Origin: JBMHDN01 sp049889355
GTDB taxonomy: Bacteria; Pseudomonadota; Alphaproteobacteria; Puniceispirillales; Puniceispirillaceae
NCBI GenBank assembly: GCA_049889355.1
Contig: JBMHDN010000024.1
Coordinates: forward strand, 1 to 54,445
Length of the DNA: 54,445 nucleotides
Reading direction: 5' to 3'
Shown: positions 24,978 to 34,230 of the stretch, one piece after another
Layout: each line of letters begins with the position of its first letter
How positions within the stretch are numbered: position 1 is the first letter of the stretch
Notes under the pieces: generated by a model
What the model saw: only the letters and a program-made list of their open reading frames with translations
What the model was told of the DNA's origin: nothing
Databases searched by the model: none
Made by a program: the position numbers and the translations under genes

Positions 24978-25292
24978 TCAAAGCCCGTCCAAGCTGAGCC
25001 GCACGGCTACCTCTGCGCCAACGCTTAAATCTTCAGCCTCGCGCACCTGTTTTTTAACTGGCAGCAAAAAAGACTGTGAGGCCTTATCTGGAAAAATCGA
25101 TGTTGACCAGGCAATTTCGCCAATTTGCACCTGAACCTTGATCGCACCAAAACCGCGTCTTTGTTGTTGTTCAGCCACTGTCTGATGGAAAAACCGCACC
25201 CCATCTGCCACATCCGGCGGTAGTGTGATGAAATGCCAGGTCGTCTTATCTGACTGCCAGCGTGTCAGAGAGGCGGTAAAGTGAAAATCCAT
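24978..25292 (-). CDS. DUF1905 domain protein (104 aa)
   Basis: 104 residues. TWHFITLPPDVADGVR and GAIKVQVQIGEIAWSTSIFP, ending VGAEVAVRLSLDGL, match the DUF1905 family, a small beta-barrel domain of unknown function often found beside or fused to YdeI/OmpD-associated sequences. No membrane segments or signal peptide. It stands alone between the FAH-family gene and a divergent acetyltransferase. The start ATG is MDFHFTAS at 25292. Confidence 0.8.
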   Translation of the reverse strand: MDFHFTASLTRWQSDKTTWHFITLPPDVADGVRFFHQTVAEQQQRRGFGAIKVQVQIGEIAWSTSIFPDKASQSFLLPVKKQVREAEDLSVGAEVAVRLSLDGL

Positions 25293-25407
25293 GACAGATC
25301 CATAATAAAGAAATTAACTTCAGAAAGACTAGACGCCGCATAGGCTGAGAGGCAAGACTGGATATATCTTCACCTTGTGTGCATGCCCAAAAAAGAAAGA
25401 CGAAAAC

Positions 25408-25854
25408 ATGACCCATATCCGGCCTTTAACCGCAGATGATTATGACGCATGGGTCGCACTCTACCGCCATTATGGCGATCATTATAACATGACCCTCAGT
25501 ACAGAAGGGCTGGCCACAAGCTGGCAATGGCTGATGACGGCCGATCACCCGGTTCAAGGTCTTGTCGCAGAAGAAGCTGGCCAGCTCATCGCCCTAGCCC
25601 ATTTCAGAGCAATGCCAAGCCCCTTGCGAGGGCAGGAAATTGGCTATCTAGATGATTTGATTGTGCACCCTGATGCACGCGGCCAAAAATTAGGGAAAAA
25701 AATGATAGAGGCTGTTCAGGCTGAGGCTGCCCGCCAAGGCTGGCCTCTTTTGCGCTGGATTACACGAGACCATAATTACCGTGCACGCACGCTCTATGAT
25801 CGCATTGCAGAACGGACAAATTGGGTGACCTATGAGATGCCCGTTGAAAAATAA
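25408..25854 (+). CDS. GNAT family N-acetyltransferase
   Basis: About 148 residues from the ATG at 25408, preceded by a purine-rich AAGAAAGACG. The GNAT fold is clear: THIRPLTADDYDAWVALYRHYG, then YLDDLIVHPDARGQKLGKKMIEAVQ, where RGQKLG is the acetyl-CoA pyrophosphate loop, and ARTLYDRIAERTNWVTYEM at the C-terminus. It transfers an acetyl group to an amine; the acceptor is unknown. Alternative upstream in-frame start at 25375 lacks a good ribosome-binding site. Confidence 0.85.
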   Translation: MTHIRPLTADDYDAWVALYRHYGDHYNMTLSTEGLATSWQWLMTADHPVQGLVAEEAGQLIALAHFRAMPSPLRGQEIGYLDDLIVHPDARGQKLGKKMIEAVQAEAARQGWPLLRWITRDHNYRARTLYDRIAERTNWVTYEMPVEK

Positions 25855-25895
25855 CATCATGGCAAGGCCGAGGTGAGCAGACGGTGAGAAAGCCT

Positions 25896-26396
25896 CTATT
25901 TTAGGGTTTTTTGCATATAAACCACATCTAGCCAGCGATTAAATTTAAAGCCAATCTCTCTGGCGGTGCCCAGATGGGTGAAACCATGGGCTGCATGCAA
26001 CCCAATTGACGATGCATTATTTGAATCGCCGATAACCGCCATCATCTGGCGAAAACCGCCCTCGCGGCAGGCGTCTATCAACGCGCCCAGCAAGTGATGA
26101 CCAATGCCGCGCCGCAAATGCGTTTCAGCAACATAAATCGAATCTTCTACCGTGAAACGATAGGCTGAGCGTGTCTTATATGGGCCAGCATAGGCATAAC
26201 CACACAACAGATCAGCTTCATCTTCTGCAATCAGAATAGGGTAATTTTCTGATCTCAGCGCCTCAAAACGCCGCTCTATCTCAGCTTCATCTGGTGGCAC
26301 TTCTTCAAAAGACGCTGTGCCTTTTAGAACATGTGTGCGGTAAATCGCGGTGACAGCCCCCAGATCTTCTGGTGCGTAGCTGCGGATTTTGATCAT
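25896..26396 (-). CDS. GNAT N-acetyltransferase, phosphinothricin/methionine-sulfoximine type
   Basis: 166 residues, the length of PAT/MddA-type acetyltransferases. Motifs: IRSYAPEDLGAVTAIYRTHVL, GTASFEEVPPDEAE, GYAYAGPYKTRSAYRFTVEDSIYV, RGIGHHLLGALID and AAHGFTHLGTAREIGFKF, all close to the Pat family. It may acetylate methionine sulfoximine-like compounds or another amino acid. It shares a 4-base overlap with the membrane subunit gene of the molybdoenzyme, so it is the last gene of that operon. Confidence 0.85.
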   Translation of the reverse strand: MIKIRSYAPEDLGAVTAIYRTHVLKGTASFEEVPPDEAEIERRFEALRSENYPILIAEDEADLLCGYAYAGPYKTRSAYRFTVEDSIYVAETHLRRGIGHHLLGALIDACREGGFRQMMAVIGDSNNASSIGLHAAHGFTHLGTAREIGFKFNRWLDVVYMQKTLK

Positions 26397-27400
26397 GCCT
26401 CTGCCTTGGCTTGAGATGTCCCACCTGCACCATAATAGAGCGTCACAAGATGAACAGCTTCTGCAAAGAACAACCAGCGTTCCACAAATAATCCGACCAG
26501 CATACTGGCGGTGGCGATGCCAAGTGAAAAGACCAGCATGCCCCCATTTGCAATGATCCCTAAGAGAAGGGCTATGATGACCAAAGCCGGTATAACCCCC
26601 ATCAGAATAAGGCTGATATTACGCAGTTTTTGTGCATGTTTACGGCCAATCTGATAGCCCATTTCACGCATCACAAAATTGGGAGAATTATGAGCAGGCT
26701 CCATTTCGCGGACCTGCTTATTCTTACCTAATCCTAAGGCTTCACCGCGGGTGAACCCATGATCTGAGCCATCTAATGCCCGCCACCATATCATTTTAAC
26801 ACTTGCCGTAAGGACAACCAAAATCAAACCGAGACCCAAAGCCTGTCCAGCCCAGCCTGAGCTCAGTTCAGCCCCGCCAATTAGAGCCGCGCTCACCATC
26901 AGCATAAAGCCAGAGGCTAGCCCCAATATCACATAATTGGGCATGGTCATCGGGTGATACCAAGCCGCAATTGTGCGCAAGCTGGCATAAATCATCCCCG
27001 TACAGGCCAGTGTTACCAAACCAAGCACAATACTCAGCAAAGCAGATATCTGCATAAGCTGGCTATGGGTCTCAGCCTGCCAACACCCATAGGTAAATAG
27101 CAAGGCAGGTCCGTAAAACAGCAGGGCAAACAGCCCTTCACGGCTGAGCCAGGAGCTGCGCCATTGTGAGATAGCACGCCAGGCACGTTCTGGATGACCC
27201 AAATGGGTGAGCGAGGAGAAAAGGCCCAGCGTCACAAGCCCAAGCGAGACTATCGACAGGCTCACCATCAAGATAGGCGACAGCACGCCGCCGGTGATAA
27301 GAGCTGGCGCAAAAAGACCAATGATCGCCAGCCAGATAAACAGCCCATAGCCAGCCCCGCTGGCCACAGTAAAGAGAATAACAGAATAGGCCGGATGCAT
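26393..27400 (-). CDS. soeC: DmsC/SoeC-type membrane anchor subunit
   Basis: 335 residues with eight to nine hydrophobic helices, matching the DMSO reductase anchor subunit family (DmsC), including MHPAYSVILFTVASGAGYGLFIW at the N-terminus and SSLTHLGHPERAWRAISQWRSSWLSREG after two helices. It links a cytoplasmic molybdoenzyme to the quinone pool. Here it is downstream of a molybdopterin subunit and an Fe-S subunit, separated by only two bases from the latter. The symbol follows from the operon resembling SoeABC; DmsABC-like function remains an alternative. Confidence 0.8.
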   Translation of the reverse strand: MHPAYSVILFTVASGAGYGLFIWLAIIGLFAPALITGGVLSPILMVSLSIVSLGLVTLGLFSSLTHLGHPERAWRAISQWRSSWLSREGLFALLFYGPALLFTYGCWQAETHSQLMQISALLSIVLGLVTLACTGMIYASLRTIAAWYHPMTMPNYVILGLASGFMLMVSAALIGGAELSSGWAGQALGLGLILVVLTASVKMIWWRALDGSDHGFTRGEALGLGKNKQVREMEPAHNSPNFVMREMGYQIGRKHAQKLRNISLILMGVIPALVIIALLLGIIANGGMLVFSLGIATASMLVGLFVERWLFFAEAVHLVTLYYGAGGTSQAKAEA

Positions 27401-27402
27401 CT

Positions 27403-28185
27403 TTAGCTGCCTTTCTTTTCAGATGGGCTGGTGGATAAGGTTTGATCGACCCAGCTAAAGAATTGTTCAGCCAATGACCCATCGCTCTTGGCGACAGTTT
27501 CTTTTGGTTTGGCTGATACATCTTTGCCTGCTGTCTCGGCCTTGCGGCTGCGTGGCGGCAGATATTGGTTGACTGGCTGATAGCCAAAATCTTCAAGCAA
27601 GCTGACACCGCCGCGCTCTGCGACTAATTGTGAGACCGCGCTATCTGGATCTGCAAAATCACCAAAATGGCGGGCCCCTGTTGGGCAAGAGCGCACACAA
27701 GCAGGCTGTCTGTCTTCAGGTTCAAGATGCTCATTATAGATACGATCTACACATAAGGTGCATTTTTTCATCACCCCTTCTTGTACATCATATTCACGCG
27801 CACCATATGGGCAGGCCCAGGAACAGAGCTTACAGCCGATGCATAAATCAGGGTCTACCAGCACAATGCCATCTGCCTCACGCTTATAGCTGGCCCCTGT
27901 CGGGCAAACGGTAACGCAATCTGGCTTTTCACAATGTAAGCATGAACGCGGGAAATGCAGCGCATAGCTCTGGCCAGTTTCTTCGGTCACTTCAAACCCA
28001 TGGACACGGTTCAGCCATGCACCATCAGGTTCCGCGCCATAGGGCTCAAGATCAGAAAGCGGCGCAGAATAGCCGCCTGTGTTCCATTCCTTACAGCTGG
28101 TCACACAGCCCTGACAGCCAACACATGTATCAAGGTCAATAACAAGACCGAGCTTCTTTTCAGTCGTTTGAGGCAGGCTGGTCAT
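27403..28185 (-). CDS. soeB: 4Fe-4S ferredoxin-like electron transfer subunit (DmsB/SoeB type)
   Basis: 260 residues with four [4Fe-4S]-type cysteine groups: CVGCQGCVTSCKEWN, CLHCEKPDCVTVCPTGA, CIGCKLCSWACPYGARE and CTLCVDR with CVRSCPTGARH. This is the classic DmsB/NrfC subunit passing electrons between the molybdopterin subunit and the membrane anchor. The C-terminal 60 residues are lysine-rich and low in complexity. It overlaps the end of the catalytic subunit gene by 4 bases. Confidence 0.85.
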   Translation of the reverse strand: MTSLPQTTEKKLGLVIDLDTCVGCQGCVTSCKEWNTGGYSAPLSDLEPYGAEPDGAWLNRVHGFEVTEETGQSYALHFPRSCLHCEKPDCVTVCPTGASYKREADGIVLVDPDLCIGCKLCSWACPYGAREYDVQEGVMKKCTLCVDRIYNEHLEPEDRQPACVRSCPTGARHFGDFADPDSAVSQLVAERGGVSLLEDFGYQPVNQYLPPRSRKAETAGKDVSAKPKETVAKSDGSLAEQFFSWVDQTLSTSPSEKKGS

Positions 28186-31094
28186 GCGCCCTCTCCTTTC
28201 GCTGACATAAATTGTTTGCCATAGGACAGCACGGTGCGGCGGCGTTTCTTCAAGGGACTTTTCATCGGCTCAAAGAAAGGCTGGGTGCCTTCTGGCTCGT
28301 CTGTCTCTGCCTTTTCGATGCGCACCCGCAAATCATACCAGGCCGCCTGGCCTGTGACAGGGTCTGCATTGGCATAATGATGGCCGCCATCTTGTTCTGG
28401 CAGTAATTCAGAGATCAGATGATTAAGCAAAAAGCCTTTGGTAAATTCTGGTGCATCTTCTTCAAGACCCCATGCCCCGCGCCGCTTGCCAATCGCATTC
28501 CAGGTCCAGAGCGTGTCCGGATTACAGCCATCCATCAGTTTGACCTGACATTTGACACGTCCGATATGGCTGGTCAGCCAGACCCAATCATCATCTTTGA
28601 GGCCATGGCGCTTGCCTTCATCTTTGTTCATATAAAGACGGTTGGCATTGGTGATTTGCCGAAGCCATGCATTTTGTGAGCCCCAGCTGTGATACATATG
28701 CATCGGGCGCTGGGTAATCGCATGATACGGGTAATCCTCTGTGTCCTGTTCAGCCAAAATGGCCTCTTCAAAAGGGGCATACCAGAAAGGCAGCGGATCA
28801 AAATATTGGCTAAGCCTTGGGCGATGTTCAGCCGGTGCCTTTATCTCGCCATGACCCTGACCCGCCAGCTTAAACTTTTGCAGCACTTCAGAATAAAGCT
28901 CAAAGATCATCGGCTTGTTATTGCCGTTAAAGCCTACTGAATGAGACCAGTCTAAATAAGCCTGATTGGCCATTTTGAAATAGGCCATATCAGTGGTGAG
29001 ATGATGCCGGCTGAAACAGCCATTTTCGATATAGGCGTTCAGCTGATCTGGATTGACATCTCCCTTACCCCAGCTGCTGCCATCTGCATTGCGCCAGCCA
29101 GCCAGCGAGCCAACCCCTGGCGTGCGCTCGTGATTGATCAGATAATCAGCATAACCACCTGGATAGCGAGCCTCTCCTTTTTCATTGACCATAGCTGGCA
29201 AGCCGAGACGCGCGCCCAGTTCTAACAAGACGGTCTGGAAAGGACGCACATCGCGATCAGGCTCAACCACAGGCTGGCGAATGGCATCACAGGCCGCATC
29301 AGGCTCTGAAATCGGCCTGTCCAGCATGGAAATACAATCCCAGCGTTCCAGATAAGTCGTGTCTGGCAGGATCAAATCTGCATAAGGTACGGTCTCTGAA
29401 TAAAACGCATCAGAATAAATAATACGTGGGATTTTATATGCGCCTGTTGCCTCATCCTTTGCGGTGAGGCTTTCTAATGTCCCCCCGATATTCATCGATG
29501 AATTCCAGCCCATATTGGCCATATACATAAACAGCAAATCCACATTATAAGGATCGCCCTGGCCTGCATTATGAATAACTGAATGCATCAGCCCATGCGC
29601 CGCAAGCGGTGCTTCCCAGCTATAGGCTTTATCGATACGCAATGGCGTACCATCTTTGCTCACCAGCAAATCATCAGGGCTGGTCACAAAACCCAGCGGC
29701 GGGCCTGACATAGGCGTGTTTGGTGCAACTTCGCCTTCTTTGCCAGCTGGCTTGAGGCCTGGCGGTATCGCCTTTGGATAAGGCGGCTTGTAGCGGAACC
29801 CGCCTGGGCAATCGATAGAACCCAGCAAAATCTGCAGAATATGAATGGTCCGGCACGTCTGGAATCCATTTGAATGAGCCGAAATACCGCGCATCGCATG
29901 CATCGATACAGGACGGCCTATCATCTTGTCATGTTTTTCGCCACGCCAATCTGTCCAGGCCACATCCAGCGTAATCTCTTCTTCAAAGGCTGCTTGTGCC
30001 AGCTCAGCTGCGACTCGGCGGATGGTCTCTGCGCCAAGGCCAATTTGTGGGGCAACCTTGTCTGGATCATAGTCCGCACTCAAGAAACGAGTGGCCAGCA
30101 ATTCAAAGGCAGGGCGCGCTTGACGTCCATCTGGCAGTGCAAAACTACCATGAAAGGCGGGGCTCAGATTCTGGGCATCAAAAGGCTGAAGGCTCTGGCT
30201 GGCTGTATCAAAGACCAGCGGTTGGCCTGCATCATCGCGCGCAAATAAGCCATCCTCATCTGTATCTGGTGCGTTAATCACCAGATAATTAGCGTTGGTA
30301 TAACGTTTCAGATAATCCAAATCGACATGGCCAGCTTTTAGCAATTCATGAATAATGGCCGAGACAAACAACCCGTCTGTACCAGGGCGTATGCCAAGCC
30401 ATTCATCAGCAATCGCGCCATAACCTGTGCGCACGGGATTGATAACGGTGACCTTTACCCCGCGTGATTTGAGCTTGCCTAATGCTTTTTTCATCGGGTT
30501 TGAGGCATGATCTTCTGCCACACCCCAGAGCATGAAATAGCGGGTGTGATCCCAGTCTGGCTCGCCAAATTCCCAGAATGAGCCGCCAAATGTATAAAGG
30601 CCAGCCGCCGCCATATTCACCGAACAAAAACCGCCATGCGCCGCATAATTGGGCGTCCCAAACTGACTGGCCCACCAGCCGGTCAAGGCTTGCGACTGAT
30701 CGCGGCCGGTAAAGAAAGCTAGCTTGCGCGGGTCTTTTGAGCGCACTTCAGACAGCCAGCTGGTGGCATAGGTCATCGCCTCATCCCAGCTGATTTCCTG
30801 AAATTCACCAGAACCACGCGGCCCAACCCGCAAAAGGGGCGCGGTGAGCCTTGCTGGTGAGAGATGTTGCATAATCCCAGCAGCGCCTTTGCCACACAAC
30901 ACCCCTTTATTCACCGGGTGATCACGGTTGCCTTCAATATAGCGCACATCGCCATTTTTCAGATAAACCTTGATCCCGCAGCGGCAGGCACACATATAGC
31001 AGGTGGTGGTTTTCACCTCATCAGCAGGATTTTTACTGGTTTCAACAGGCCGGTCTGCCCCTTGCATATTGTCTGCTGTTTGTCCGTCCATCAT
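28182..31094 (-). CDS. soeA: Molybdopterin oxidoreductase catalytic subunit, SoeA-like
   Basis: 970 residues. Residues 30-75 carry the [4Fe-4S] group CYMCACRCGIKV with a fourth Cys in GVLCGKGAAG. The bis-MGD domains follow (SWDEAMTYATSWL, GGFCSVNMAAAGLYTFGGSFWEFGEPDWDHT, LPDTTYLERWD). There is no Tat signal, so the complex faces the cytoplasm, as SoeABC sulfite dehydrogenase does. With SoeB- and SoeC-like genes downstream, direct sulfite oxidation to sulfate with electrons to quinone is a good hypothesis. Thiosulfate, tetrathionate or DMSO reductase-like roles are the alternatives. Confidence 0.7.
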   Translation of the reverse strand: MMDGQTADNMQGADRPVETSKNPADEVKTTTCYMCACRCGIKVYLKNGDVRYIEGNRDHPVNKGVLCGKGAAGIMQHLSPARLTAPLLRVGPRGSGEFQEISWDEAMTYATSWLSEVRSKDPRKLAFFTGRDQSQALTGWWASQFGTPNYAAHGGFCSVNMAAAGLYTFGGSFWEFGEPDWDHTRYFMLWGVAEDHASNPMKKALGKLKSRGVKVTVINPVRTGYGAIADEWLGIRPGTDGLFVSAIIHELLKAGHVDLDYLKRYTNANYLVINAPDTDEDGLFARDDAGQPLVFDTASQSLQPFDAQNLSPAFHGSFALPDGRQARPAFELLATRFLSADYDPDKVAPQIGLGAETIRRVAAELAQAAFEEEITLDVAWTDWRGEKHDKMIGRPVSMHAMRGISAHSNGFQTCRTIHILQILLGSIDCPGGFRYKPPYPKAIPPGLKPAGKEGEVAPNTPMSGPPLGFVTSPDDLLVSKDGTPLRIDKAYSWEAPLAAHGLMHSVIHNAGQGDPYNVDLLFMYMANMGWNSSMNIGGTLESLTAKDEATGAYKIPRIIYSDAFYSETVPYADLILPDTTYLERWDCISMLDRPISEPDAACDAIRQPVVEPDRDVRPFQTVLLELGARLGLPAMVNEKGEARYPGGYADYLINHERTPGVGSLAGWRNADGSSWGKGDVNPDQLNAYIENGCFSRHHLTTDMAYFKMANQAYLDWSHSVGFNGNNKPMIFELYSEVLQKFKLAGQGHGEIKAPAEHRPRLSQYFDPLPFWYAPFEEAILAEQDTEDYPYHAITQRPMHMYHSWGSQNAWLRQITNANRLYMNKDEGKRHGLKDDDWVWLTSHIGRVKCQVKLMDGCNPDTLWTWNAIGKRRGAWGLEEDAPEFTKGFLLNHLISELLPEQDGGHHYANADPVTGQAAWYDLRVRIEKAETDEPEGTQPFFEPMKSPLKKRRRTVLSYGKQFMSAKGEGA

Positions 31095-31433
31095 AATTCA
31101 AATCTCACCCCGACCGCTTTATCAAACACCTGCTGGCAGGCATGGATTGACGGCATTATCATCATCTTAATCGCTCTCCATGCTAATCAATTAATCCGAT
31201 CAGGAGCAATAAAAAACACGACGCTAAAGTGCTTATTTTGGCATATGACATGCCTAAAAAGAACAAAGGTGGCCAGATCATAATTTAAGATGAAATTTTT
31301 TGTCGGCTGCCGGAGGGCACATAGGCCAAATTATGACGAACATTGCAGAAATTTAACAAAAAACCATTTCTGTAAATTGCCAAATCAGCTTAAACTCAAG
31401 CTGAGGACGAAACATAAAAAAACAGAGGAAAAA
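31095..31433. other. Intergenic region between soeA and phoU (no gene seen)
   Basis: The 339 bases between divergent genes must hold both promoters. I see an IR with 7-bp arms, CAGAAAT at 31346-31352 and ATTTCTG at 31366-31372, about 60 bases before phoU, and a CCTGC-TG-GCAGG palindrome at 31131-31142 ahead of soeA. No Pho box (CTGTCAT direct repeat) and no small gene were found. The IR calls are weak. Confidence 0.35.
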
Positions 31434-32117
31434 ATGTCCGAACATGATTTTTCATCACTGATGTCTGAGCGCAACGCATTAATGGGTGCGATCCAGCAGA
31501 TGGGTGAGCAGGTAAACAACCAGCTGGGTCGTGCTGTTGATAGTCTGTTAAACAGCGATAAGGCCCTCGCCAATGCGTGCATTGAGGCTGATCAGCAAAT
31601 CAATGATATGCAAGTTCAGATTCAGGAAATGGCACAAAATATTCTGGCCTTACGCGCACCGATGGCTGAGAATCTGCGTGCTGTCATCACCGCGTTTCAA
31701 GTTGCAACCAATCTGGAACGTGCAGGTGATATGGCCAAAAATATCGCTAGAACAGCCAGGAAAAATGTCCCTGAAATAGATGCTGAAACCGCAGCTCAGC
31801 TGCGTGAGATGACACAATTAGCATCTGCAAACCTGTCCTTAGCCTTGAAAGCTTATGAGAAATTTGATGTCGATTTGGCAAGCGAAAGCCATCAATCTGA
31901 CAAGCAAATCGATCTCTTACATAAAAAACTGAGCAAATCACTCATGGCTGCTATTATTAGCCATGAAGATGATGCAGAGGCAAAAACCCGCCTGCTGAAT
32001 ATCGGTCATGCCATTGAACGTGTTGGCGATCATGCAAAGAATATCGCAGAGGCTGCGATTTATGGTGCGACCGGTGAAATGAACAAGTCAGACATGTTTG
32101 ACGATCAGGATGATTAA
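31434..32117 (+). CDS. phoU: PhoU phosphate signalling protein
   Basis: About 227 residues from the ATG at 31434, preceded by GAGGA; the frame is open further upstream but with no better start. Two PhoU three-helix repeats: LRAVITAFQVATNLERAGDMAKNIA and ALNIGHAIERVGDHAKNIAEAAI-type end (AIERVGDHAKNIAEA), both with the ExxD metal-binding motif. PhoU links the Pst transporter to PhoR and represses the Pho regulon in the cytosol. No pst or phoB/R gene is next to it, which is unusual since phoU commonly follows pstSCAB. Confidence 0.85.
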   Translation: MSEHDFSSLMSERNALMGAIQQMGEQVNNQLGRAVDSLLNSDKALANACIEADQQINDMQVQIQEMAQNILALRAPMAENLRAVITAFQVATNLERAGDMAKNIARTARKNVPEIDAETAAQLREMTQLASANLSLALKAYEKFDVDLASESHQSDKQIDLLHKKLSKSLMAAIISHEDDAEAKTRLLNIGHAIERVGDHAKNIAEAAIYGATGEMNKSDMFDDQDD

Positions 32118-32159
32118 CGGTCTTGGGCTCATCGGCTCGCCGTTAGGGATAATCTGTTC

Positions 32160-33239
32160 ATGACAAAGACCGAAATACCTGCTGAGATGCGGGCTGTTGT
32201 TACCCGCGGCGAAGGCGGTTATGACCAGCTGGATTACTGCACTGTTCCAGTCCCTGACCTGAAGTCAGGTGAGGTGTTGGTGAAAGTCGGGGCAGCAGGT
32301 GTCAATAACACCGAGATCAACACCCGCATGGGCTGGTATGCACGCTCTGTTACAACTGGCACCATTGAAGGTGAATCCCTGAACAACGCGGCAGATGGGT
32401 CAGGTGGCTGGAGCGAGACCACCCCTTTTCCCCTGATACAAGGTACTGATTGCTGCGGCATTGTCGTTGCAAGCCGCGATGAAACAGATGCTGGCTTCAT
32501 TGGAGAGCGCGTGCTGATCCGCGCTTGTATGCGACCAGATGGTTTTGACTCATTCGAAAATACCTGGATGGCCTCCAATTTTGACGGGGCCTTTGCAGAA
32601 TATGTAGCTGTGCCGGCCAGCGAGGTCTTTCCGGTTCATTGCAATTGGAGCGATGCTGAACTGGCGACTATTCCATGTGCCTATGCCACAGCAGAAACCA
32701 TGCTGGAGCGCACAAGATGCGCAGCTGGCATGCGAGTCCTGGTGAGCGGTGCATCTGGCGGGGTGGGTTCAGCCACGATACAGCTGGCCAAACGGCGTGG
32801 TGCTGAGATAATCGCCATCACCAGCCCTGCCAAAAAAGAAGCATTGCGGGCGCTCGGCTGTACAGAGATTTATGATCGCGATGATGATATCACAGCCTTG
32901 CTGGCTGATAATCTGGTTGATATTGCGATTGATAATGTGGCAGGTCCTGGTTTTGGTCAGATCCTCAATTGTCTCAAACGCGGTGGGCGTTATGCCAGTT
33001 CAGGGGCAATTGCAGGACCGGTTGTCGCGCTGGATATGCGCGATCTTTATTTAAAGGATATCAGCATTTTCGGATCAACCGCTTGGGATGAGGCTGTTTT
33101 CCCAAATCTCATCCGCTATATCGAAGCAGGTGAGATCAAACCGCTGGTCGATAAAATCTTCCCGTTATCTGATATCGTTGACGCACAAAAATATTTCAGC
33201 ACCAAACAGCATATCGGCAATGTGGTGCTGATACCTTAA
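32160..33239 (+). CDS. MDR-family zinc-dependent-type alcohol dehydrogenase
   Basis: 359 residues, two-domain medium-chain dehydrogenase. The catalytic N-terminal part includes VLVKVGAAGVNNTEINTRMGW and LIQGTDCCGIVV; the Rossmann part carries GASGGVGSATIQLAKRRGAEIIA, the NAD(P) loop. The catalytic zinc cysteines of classical ADH are not obvious, so a quinone-reductase or alkenal-reductase type is possible. The gene is 42 bases downstream of phoU on the same strand and may be read with it. Substrate unknown. Confidence 0.8.
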   Translation: MTKTEIPAEMRAVVTRGEGGYDQLDYCTVPVPDLKSGEVLVKVGAAGVNNTEINTRMGWYARSVTTGTIEGESLNNAADGSGGWSETTPFPLIQGTDCCGIVVASRDETDAGFIGERVLIRACMRPDGFDSFENTWMASNFDGAFAEYVAVPASEVFPVHCNWSDAELATIPCAYATAETMLERTRCAAGMRVLVSGASGGVGSATIQLAKRRGAEIIAITSPAKKEALRALGCTEIYDRDDDITALLADNLVDIAIDNVAGPGFGQILNCLKRGGRYASSGAIAGPVVALDMRDLYLKDISIFGSTAWDEAVFPNLIRYIEAGEIKPLVDKIFPLSDIVDAQKYFSTKQHIGNVVLIP

Positions 33240-33262
33240 ACCGGCTTATCATATAGCGTGCA

Positions 33263-34054
33263 TCATTGCGTGCCGGCAATTTCGCGATGGCGTTCATGCA
33301 AAGCCTTCCGACGGGCGAGCGCGTCAGGGTCTAAATCAGATGCCGCCGGCAGATCATATTCATAATGCTTATATTTATCCTCACCGCGCACCAGAATAGC
33401 GGTATCTGCATCATGTTTGGTCTGGCGTACATGGGCTGCCACATATTGGACATTTAGGCCAATACGCCGGTCATCACTGCGGTTTGGCATCGAATTATGC
33501 AAGGTCCAGCCATGATGGAATGAGGCTTCGCCCGGGCGAAGCGGGGCCAGTACCGCTTGGGCTTCATCCACATCATTCACTGTCTGGCCTTGCAACAGCA
33601 CATTGCTGTCATCATCTGTCGCGTGATGTTGAAAGACACCTTTGGTATGGCTGCCTGGGATCATTTGCATACAGCCACTGGTTTCATCTGCCACAGATAA
33701 AGCCAACCACATAGAGACCTGATCATCATGGCTCAGCCCCCAATAGGTCAGGTCCTGATGCCAGCTGACATGGCTGGTTGAATGCGGCTCTTTGATAATA
33801 TAGGTGACATTATAGAGTAGGATATCTGGCCCGATCAGCGCCTGCACAATATCGAGTACTGACGGCAAAGTGGCCAGCTGCCATGGTGAGGTATGGATAG
33901 TATGGACCTTTGAGACATAATGCAGTGGCCCGATTTGCGCTTCGGCTTCTTCGAGTGCTTTGCGATGAGACAAAGCCTCATCAGTGCTCAAAAGCGGCAC
34001 GCCAGAAATATAACCATCCTTGTCATAACGTGCTGCAAGCGCTTTGATATCCAT
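33263..34054 (-). CDS. PhyH family Fe(II)/2-oxoglutarate dioxygenase
   Basis: About 263 residues from the ATG at 34054, where GGAG is 7 bases upstream; the frame runs 49 codons further upstream without any such site. The metal motif SWHQDLTYWG gives His-x-Asp near residue 122 and a distal His in FHHGWTLHNSMPNRSDDRRIG. The intact HxD argues for a hydroxylase, not a halogenase. PhyH members hydroxylate CoA esters, amino acids or ectoine. Its neighbours upstream (aminotransferase, GMC oxidoreductase) suggest a role in one degradation or biosynthesis route. Confidence 0.8.
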   Translation of the reverse strand: MDIKALAARYDKDGYISGVPLLSTDEALSHRKALEEAEAQIGPLHYVSKVHTIHTSPWQLATLPSVLDIVQALIGPDILLYNVTYIIKEPHSTSHVSWHQDLTYWGLSHDDQVSMWLALSVADETSGCMQMIPGSHTKGVFQHHATDDDSNVLLQGQTVNDVDEAQAVLAPLRPGEASFHHGWTLHNSMPNRSDDRRIGLNVQYVAAHVRQTKHDADTAILVRGEDKYKHYEYDLPAASDLDPDALARRKALHERHREIAGTQ

Positions 34055-34075
34055 CTTTAATCTCCGCAGATAATA

Positions 34076-34092
34076 AGATGCAAGCTGCATCT
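34076..34092. promoter_or_regulatory. Possible operator upstream of the PhyH gene
   Basis: AGATGCA at 34076-34082 and TGCATCT at 34086-34092 form a perfect 7-bp inverted repeat with a 3-base AGC centre, 22 to 38 bases before the PhyH start. Position and symmetry suggest a protein-binding site. No regulator gene is nearby. Confidence 0.3.
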
Positions 34093-34230
34093 CTTGGATC
34101 TCTTTTACCACCTCCATTTCATCGAAAATTTCAGCCCTGTCAATCGAAGTTTTGAAGGGATTTGGCAGGGTGATTTGTACGTTTGGAAAGTGTCCTGGCA
34201 CTGGCCTTATAACGCTTAAGCAGGCGGATA

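Noticed and set aside
31346..31372. Pho box before phoU
   Set aside because: The inverted repeat does not match the CTGTCAT direct-repeat pattern; it is kept only as a weak unnamed site.
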